DNA from: an uncultured Clostridium sp.
GTDB lineage: Bacteria; Bacillota; Clostridia; Lachnospirales; Lachnospiraceae
Direction of reading: 5' to 3'
DNA length: 53,889 nt
Assembly (NCBI GenBank): GCA_947644195.1
Contig: CANRZB010000019.1
Coordinates: 1-53,889, forward strand
The translations under genes were made by a program, and so were the position numbers. Below, in pieces: positions 49,484 through 53,889 of the stretch. Numbering within the stretch: position 1 is the stretch's first letter; every line of letters starts with the position of its first letter. The notes beneath the pieces were generated by a model. That model worked only from the letters and a program-made list of their open reading frames with translations, was not told the DNA's origin and searched no databases.

Positions 49484-50731
49484 CTATCCCTCTCTCCAGA
49501 TTTCCTGCAGTTTTTCTGTATCAACTTTGCCACTCTCTTTCCTTGGAATATTGGGCAATGAAACGATTCGGGCAGGCATTTCATAATTTGCCAGGTCTTT
49601 ACGCAAATCGGCCATAAAACCGGGCGAGAGTTCTTGTTGCTCATGCAGTACCACAAAGGCAACCCGTCTCTCATTCCCCCGGCTATCCATTAAATTCAAC
49701 ACCACTGCCGACTGAATTTCCGGCTGTGACATCAATTTGTTTTCTATATGCCAAAGAGATACTTTGCGTCCATGTACCTGAACAACCGAATCACTTCGCC
49801 CAATAAAATGCAGACGGTTTTCCTGGTCCAAATATCCACGGTCAGATACGGTATAGGGACAGTTTATCCCCTGAAGAGAATAAGGTGTAGTTACATAGAT
49901 CTGCTGATCTTGCACCTGAACCTGCACACCCGGAAAAGGCTTTCCCACTAATCCTCTATCTTCCGTCATTTCCGTATCTCTGATATAAGTGATATAACTT
50001 AGTTCACTTGCACCGTAATATAAGGTAATACCCGCATCTGGAAAGCATTGTTTCAACTTTTGGACATCTTCCCGGTTCATTCCCTGGGAACCGGACAGAA
50101 TGGTTCGGATGGCTGCATGTTCCCTCTGCAAGACGCGTGGAATACACATTAATTTCGATGGAATCAGATAGATCGTATTCACATGATTCTGTTCTATGAG
50201 GCCTTCCCATTCCCTGGGACAAAATTTATTTTCTGCAATAATCGTACCTCCCACAGAAAACACCGCCAGGTACATATTGAGATTCCCAGTAAAAGCCAGG
50301 CTGCCCTGCGCAAACAGACAGGTATTCCGATCAATCCCGAATATATGGTTTTGCGTCTCAAAAAATCCAGCCCAGCTTTCGTAGGTGCGATACCAGATTT
50401 TAGGCTCTCCGGTTGAGCCGGATGTCATCACCCCCATACAGGCATCCCCATCTCTACAGAATGTTTCCGATCGTTCCCACTCCGTATCTGGTAGGATCAC
50501 TGGAATCTCTCTCCGCTCTATTGTCGCTAAAAACTCGATCAACTGCTCTGCTATGTTTTTCCGACAGATCCCATGCGTCCTACCAGGGTAACATTTTGAT
50601 GGAAAAACAGTGGAATCTCTACTCATTTTCTGAGAAAGCATTACAATCTGCCCATAGCTGTATTCCACTCCCTCCTCCACCAATGCAATCCTGGCGCTTT
50701 CTTGTTTTTTCATCATTTCCAAGTAATTCAT
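49484..50731 (-). CDS. AMP-forming acyl-CoA/acyl ligase (YhfT-like)
   Basis: A 415-residue adenylate-forming enzyme, shorter than usual. It has MTSGSTGEPKIW (phosphate loop), LYYGASELSYIT, VSDRGYLDQENRLHFIGRSDSVVQVHGRKVS and the C-terminal lysine in IPRKESGKVD. The truncated N-terminal domain is typical of small ligases such as B. subtilis YhfT. It overlaps the thiolase stop by four bases (ATGA), so they are coupled. With thiolase and MaoC-like genes under a BirA-type operator, it probably activates or extends an acyl chain linked to biotin or biotin-dependent lipid metabolism. That role is inferred. Confidence 0.8.
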   Translation of the reverse strand: MNYLEMMKKQESARIALVEEGVEYSYGQIVMLSQKMSRDSTVFPSKCYPGRTHGICRKNIAEQLIEFLATIERREIPVILPDTEWERSETFCRDGDACMGVMTSGSTGEPKIWYRTYESWAGFFETQNHIFGIDRNTCLFAQGSLAFTGNLNMYLAVFSVGGTIIAENKFCPREWEGLIEQNHVNTIYLIPSKLMCIPRVLQREHAAIRTILSGSQGMNREDVQKLKQCFPDAGITLYYGASELSYITYIRDTEMTEDRGLVGKPFPGVQVQVQDQQIYVTTPYSLQGINCPYTVSDRGYLDQENRLHFIGRSDSVVQVHGRKVSLWHIENKLMSQPEIQSAVVLNLMDSRGNERRVAFVVLHEQQELSPGFMADLRKDLANYEMPARIVSLPNIPRKESGKVDTEKLQEIWREG

Positions 50732-51936
50732 GTTCCGCCCATCTCCTGTTTAGACCCCGTCCATTTCCATTTTACCGTTTCTCCTGTTCGGCAGGAACGA
50801 ATCAGGATCGCCGTACCCACTCCACCCGCTGCTGCCACACTGCAAACCGCCAGTTTCCCGCCAACGGATTCCAGCGCCTTCATTGCATGGAGAGTAATGA
50901 TTCCACCGGAAGCGCCATAGGGATGTCCGTAAGCTAACGCTCCTCCTAGAATATTATAGCGATCTATTGCTTGTGGATAATTCCTGGCAAATAATTCATC
51001 AATCACTGCAAATGCCTCATTACATTCAAAAAGATCAATCTCCTCTACGGTATAGGAATACTTCTGTAATAATTTTCGAATGGCAGTAATGGCAGTTTTC
51101 GGGCTTTCCTGTGGCTCACCTCCCGCTTCGGCAACTCCCAGAAACTCTGCCCACGGGTGCCAGTCCCACAGATGCACAAGACGCTCCGAGCAAAGCACTA
51201 CAAAAGCCGCACCATCATTCGTCAGGCAGGCATTTCCTGCTGTAATTACCTGTCCTTTTTTAAGGACACATGGTAATCGGTCTAATAAGCGTTGATTCAT
51301 CCGGTCACGAATTCCTTCATCCCGGTTGCATCCCTCGACGACCTCAACCAAAATATCCTGTAATATCCCGTCTTCCCTCGCCTGGCCTGCAAGCCGATGA
51401 CTTCTTAGGACCCAGGGATCCAGATCCCGCCTGGTAATTCCCGCCCCACAAGCCGTTCTTTCTGCCCCGTCCAACATCGCCGTTTGTACATGCTCCCCAG
51501 GCATAAACTGCGCCACGGAATACCAGGCGTCCTGTCCTCCATGTTTTTCAAAATCAGGATGATTCGCATGGTTTCTTCTAAGCGGAGCTGTTGAACTACT
51601 GTCAAATCCACCAGCAATTACCAAATCAGCTTGTCCCGCTTGGATCTTGGCCGCCGCTATGGCAATACTTTCCAGACCGGATCCACATTGTAAATCTATG
51701 GTAACCGCCGGAATACCTGATGGGAGACCTGCTTCCAAGGATGCCAGCCTGGCAATGTTTCCCCCGCCCCCTACTGCATTACCAGCAATTACCAAATCGA
51801 TCCCTGCGTCCAGATATGGTTCTGCCACTCGTCGCAACACTGCTGCACCAAGCTTTTCTGCTGGTACATGGCGATACATTCCGTTTTCTGTCCCAAGATA
51901 GCTTCTCGCTCCATTGACAATAAATACCTTTTCCAT
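50728..51936 (-). CDS. Thiolase-family acyltransferase (YhfS-like)
   Basis: A 402-residue thiolase. The nucleophilic Cys lies in TIDLQCGSGLESIAIAAAKI (about residue 84). The distal motifs are ECNEAFAVIDE, NILGGALAYGHPYGASGG (catalytic His), and CSVAAAGGVGTAILI, where the usual Cys-x-Gly is Ser-Val-Ala. That change at the second catalytic Cys position suggests altered or condensation-only chemistry. GGGGATAA precedes the ATG. It lies 72 bp after the MaoC-like gene and is coupled to the ligase. It resembles B. subtilis YhfS in setting. Confidence 0.8.
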   Translation of the reverse strand: MEKVFIVNGARSYLGTENGMYRHVPAEKLGAAVLRRVAEPYLDAGIDLVIAGNAVGGGGNIARLASLEAGLPSGIPAVTIDLQCGSGLESIAIAAAKIQAGQADLVIAGGFDSSSTAPLRRNHANHPDFEKHGGQDAWYSVAQFMPGEHVQTAMLDGAERTACGAGITRRDLDPWVLRSHRLAGQAREDGILQDILVEVVEGCNRDEGIRDRMNQRLLDRLPCVLKKGQVITAGNACLTNDGAAFVVLCSERLVHLWDWHPWAEFLGVAEAGGEPQESPKTAITAIRKLLQKYSYTVEEIDLFECNEAFAVIDELFARNYPQAIDRYNILGGALAYGHPYGASGGIITLHAMKALESVGGKLAVCSVAAAGGVGTAILIRSCRTGETVKWKWTGSKQEMGGT

Positions 51937-52008
51937 ATTTATCCCCTCTTCTGCGCTGCCTTTCCCGCATAATGCAATGTTTGTGTTACCAGGATGGTTT
52001 TGCAGTTC

Positions 52009-52602
52009 TTATGTTTTTTCTACGCAGCAATCCCAAAGAAGTTCTCCCGTTTCTGCCAAAATACATTGATATCCCCCGCTGCATGAACAAAGACACAACT
52101 CCTGTCCCGCCAAAGCTGGTCCATGAAAACGAATCTCCCATGTATGCCAATCCTCGGCAGAAAGGAATGTCAGGAACCATTCCATCATCTGAAATCCCGG
52201 CACCACCGGATCCGCAGTTCGATGAATCTCATTCGTATCCTCTATAGATATCACAAAATTGAGAATCTCCTCCGCCGTAAAAACATGCCTGCCAATCTCT
52301 GTCTGTTGCAGATCCTTCCATTCCGAAGCCTGCAATCTCTTTGTCCTCTCTCCTGTCTGTGAGGATCTAGCGCTCTGTTTCGTTCGAAATAGCGTTACCG
52401 TAAGGGTATACTCTTCTCCCGGCAATTCCAAAATGACATAATTTTTTCGGCACATTCGAACCATTACCTTACCATAAGTGGAAACAGAGACGGCTCGCAC
52501 AGCTCGCTGACAGTAAATCTTTCCCATCCAATAACCAACATATTTTTTCATCGTAGAAAAACGACGAAAATCCTCCCTGTTGGGCCCGTATTTTGATTTC
52601 AT
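52009..52602 (-). CDS. MaoC/hot-dog-like protein upstream of the thiolase
   Basis: A 197-residue protein of probable double hot-dog fold. The C-terminal half carries the MaoC-like pattern FTAEEILNFVISIEDTNEIH followed by PVVPGFQMMEWFL and IRFHGPALAGQELCL; the Asp and His of DTNEIH match the hydratase catalytic pair. The N-terminal half is less clear. It may dehydrate or hydrate a 3-hydroxyacyl thioester made by the neighbouring thiolase. The ATG at 52602 follows AAGGGA at 9 nt; a GTG at 52650 would extend it by 16 residues. It is the first gene of the leftward, BirA-type-controlled operon. Confidence 0.6.
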   Translation of the reverse strand: MKSKYGPNREDFRRFSTMKKYVGYWMGKIYCQRAVRAVSVSTYGKVMVRMCRKNYVILELPGEEYTLTVTLFRTKQSARSSQTGERTKRLQASEWKDLQQTEIGRHVFTAEEILNFVISIEDTNEIHRTADPVVPGFQMMEWFLTFLSAEDWHTWEIRFHGPALAGQELCLCSCSGGYQCILAETGELLWDCCVEKT

Positions 52603-52701
52603 TCCCCTGATTCCCTTCCCTGTTCTAATCTTTTTTCTGACGAATACCACCCTATTTTTCCTATTTTAATGGATCCCGCCATATTTTATGTTCTGTCTCC
52701 T

Positions 52702-52775
52702 ATTCTAAAGAATATCCAACAATTGTCAACCGCAATGTATTTTTGGTTGACAATTAATTTCTCTTCCGCTATGAT
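52702..52775. promoter_or_regulatory. BirA-type operator within divergent promoters
   Basis: The palindrome TTGTCAACC (52723-52731), 13-nt spacer, GGTTGACAA (52745-52753) fits the biotin repressor operator form. Rightward promoter: TTGACA (52747-52752), 17 bp, TATGAT (52770-52775), serving bioY. Leftward promoter: TTGACA in the left arm (52729-52724), 16 bp, TAGAAT (52707-52702), serving the MaoC-like/thiolase/ligase operon. Each -35 box lies in one operator arm, so a single bound BirA dimer should shut both off when biotin is plentiful. Confidence 0.8.
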
Positions 52776-52813
52776 ATTATCTGATCTTTACAATTACTTT
52801 TAGGAGGAATCCA

Positions 52814-53362
52814 ATGAAAAACAAATTATTTACAACGCAAAATCTTGTAATAATGGCAATGTTCTCTGCCATTCTATGTGTCTCTGCCTATTTAACTATT
52901 ACTCTACCGAATGGTTCCCATATTACACTATTGAATTTTACCATTCTGTTAATTGCTCTGATTTTTCCTGCCAGACAAGGTTTCTGCATTACATTGACCT
53001 GGCTGCTGCTGGGAGCCGTTGGCGTCCCTGTTTTTGCCGGTGGTAATGCGGGACTGGGATATCTCTTTGGAAATTATGGCGGTTACATTCTGGGGCTTCT
53101 AATCACACCTCTGGTTGTCCCACTTCTATCCGGCCCAAAATACCAACGGTTCCGCGCTACCCTGGCTACCATTTTCTCTGTTATCATGGTCGATGCCATC
53201 GGCATGGTCCAATGGATGCTGTTAGCGCATCTCGGACTCCGGGAAGCCTTTGCTGCAGGTTTCCTTTCCTTCATTATCCTGGATCTGGTCAAAGCATGCC
53301 TGGCGCCACAAATCGCTCCGGTATTACGCCTTGTCATCCATTCCAATAGCCCTGTTGAATGA
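52814..53362 (+). CDS. bioY: Biotin transporter substrate-binding subunit BioY
   Basis: A 182-residue membrane protein with six hydrophobic segments; the S component of an ECF-type biotin transporter, also able to act alone in some bacteria. Family features are VIMAMFSAILCVSAYLTI, the HITLLNFTILLIALIFPARQG region and the GAVGVPVFAGGNAGLGYLFG motif, followed by NYGGYILGLLI. AGGAGG precedes the ATG. It is driven by the BirA-type operator/promoter. No EcfA/T genes are in the window, so shared ECF components elsewhere are likely. Confidence 0.92.
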   Translation: MKNKLFTTQNLVIMAMFSAILCVSAYLTITLPNGSHITLLNFTILLIALIFPARQGFCITLTWLLLGAVGVPVFAGGNAGLGYLFGNYGGYILGLLITPLVVPLLSGPKYQRFRATLATIFSVIMVDAIGMVQWMLLAHLGLREAFAAGFLSFIILDLVKACLAPQIAPVLRLVIHSNSPVE

Positions 53363-53367
53363 TCTTG

Positions 53368-53422
53368 TTTTTTATATGATTGGAATAGTCCAGTATGGAC
53401 TACTTTCCTATCATATAAAAAA
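53368..53422. repeat. Interspersed palindrome, copy 2
   Basis: The same 55-bp sequence as 10414-10468 with one substitution (T for A at position 13, which opens one base pair of the hairpin). Its right A-run joins directly to the terminator hairpin of the tRNA operon, so in the minus-strand reading the palindrome again begins in a terminator T-tract. It also lies just after bioY and could end that transcript. Confidence 0.75.
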
Positions 53423-53462
53423 GCTGTGACATGGCGCTTCTGCTCCATGTCACAGCTTTTTT
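53423..53462 (-). terminator. Terminator of the tRNA cluster
   Basis: GCTGTGACATGG (53423-53434) pairs perfectly with CCATGTCACAGC (53445-53456). There are six T on either side in the respective orientations, so it can also stop the bioY transcript. Confidence 0.9.
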
Positions 53463-53464
53463 CA

Positions 53465-53536
53465 CTGGGCTAGCGGGATTCGAACCCACGAGTGCAGGAG
53501 TCAAAGTCCTGTGCCTTACCGCTTGGCGATAGCCCA
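53465..53536 (-). tRNA. tRNA-Gln (UUG)
   Basis: Cloverleaf on the minus strand: acceptor TGGGCTA / TAGCCCA, D arm GCC-GGC, anticodon stem CAGGA-TCCTG with loop CTTTGAC (anticodon TTG), T arm GTGGG-TTCGAAT-CCCGC with one wobble pair. CCA is not encoded. Confidence 0.95.
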
Positions 53537-53672
53537 CTATATTGCAAAGAATTCTCTGCTTTTCCTGCTACTAAGTCTGACTTCTCCATTTCATTCATTA
53601 TCTTAAAGCGTTGGATCCATCGTACCAGTGGAGAAAAAAATCCCTGCTATCTTGATATAACAAGGATGAAAA

Positions 53673-53747
53673 GGTGGATACTGGGATTCGAACCCAGGGC
53701 CTCCAGAGCCACAATCTGGCGCGCTAACCAACTGCGCTATACCCACC
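53673..53747 (-). tRNA. tRNA-His (GUG)
   Basis: Minus-strand cloverleaf: acceptor GTGGGTA / TATCCAC with an extra G(-1) facing C73, the tRNA-His identity pair. Anticodon stem CCAGA-TCTGG with loop TTGTGGC (anticodon GTG), T arm CTGGG / CCCAG. Confidence 0.95.
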
Positions 53748-53753
53748 ATGAAG

Positions 53754-53827
53754 CGTGCCAAGAGGGATTCGAACCCCCGACAACCGGCTTAGAAGGCCGG
53801 TGCTCTATCCAGCTGAGCTATTGGCAC
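53754..53827 (-). tRNA. tRNA-Arg (UCU)
   Basis: Minus-strand cloverleaf: acceptor GTGCCAA / TTGGCAC, D stem GCTC-GAGC, anticodon stem CCGGC-GCCGG with loop CTTCTAA (anticodon TCT), T loop TTCGAAT. Confidence 0.95.
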
Positions 53828-53834
53828 GAATAAG

Positions 53835-53889
53835 AGCGGGTGATGGGAATCGAACCCACGTATCCAGCTTGGAAGGCTGGTGTTCTACC
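53835..53889 (-). tRNA. tRNA-Gly (UCC), cut by the window edge
   Basis: The 3' part of a minus-strand tRNA: anticodon stem CCAGC-GCTGG with loop CTTCCAA (anticodon TCC), T arm GTGGG-TTCGATT-CCCAT, acceptor strand CACCCGC. The 5' acceptor and D arm lie beyond the end of the window. Confidence 0.9.

Overview
The window looks like a chromosomal segment from a Clostridia member, most likely Lachnospiraceae. The evidence is indirect: moderate GC, strong AGGAGG ribosome-binding sites, a T-box leader on metG, Pro/Thr linkers and Lys-rich Ig-like modules on secreted proteins, a short [FeFe]-hydrogenase-type protein, BspA-like repeats, and YhfS/YhfT/BioY-like genes under a BirA-type operator. I see no phage, conjugative module, transposase or CRISPR array.

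Layout. 0.1-5.4 kb: Na+/solute symporter, acyl-CoA ligase, a secreted Fn3 protein and a coiled-coil protein. 5.9-10.8 kb: hybrid histidine kinase, then metG with a complete T-box leader. 10.9-14.1 kb: secreted GH5 glucanase and a Gfo/Idh/MocA oxidoreductase. 14.1-16.5 kb: an AgrA/AgrC-like LytTR two-component pair plus an unannotated 18-codon gene whose promoter carries two LytTR-like direct repeats; a 167-bp palindromic element lies between them and supplies the kinase stop codon. 16.6-23 kb: YyaL-like thioredoxin protein, SDR, small membrane protein, a YefM/YoeB toxin-antitoxin pair with a nonsense-mutated toxin, DUF2752 protein, 49-bp tandem repeat, hydrogenase-like protein. 23-30.8 kb: GH25 lysozyme, YCII-like and YdeI-like proteins, PepSY lipoprotein, PlsC-like acyltransferase, VanY-like carboxypeptidase, ispE, and an uncharacterised soluble protein.

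30.9-42.1 kb holds a seven-gene operon read leftward: zinc-ribbon Ser/Thr kinase with FHA, PP2C phosphatase, zinc-ribbon FHA protein, membrane FHA protein, zinc-ribbon receptor kinase with a solute-binding-protein-like outer domain, a second zinc-ribbon receptor kinase, and a second membrane FHA protein. Kinases, eraser and readers are all in one transcript. Beside it are a 1148-aa Ig/LRR surface protein, an FtsW/RodA-family protein, a cyclophilin lipoprotein and a secreted Pro-rich protein, so a cell-envelope role is plausible but inferred.

49.5-53.4 kb: a MaoC-like protein, thiolase and AMP ligase diverge from bioY across one BirA-type operator that overlaps both -35 boxes. The right edge is a leftward tRNA cluster (Gly, Arg, His, Gln). 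A 55-bp palindrome occurs twice (10.4 and 53.4 kb), each time fused to the T-tract of an intrinsic terminator.

The best candidates for something undescribed are the LytTR-driven 18-aa peptide transcript and the three-kinase/PP2C/FHA operon.
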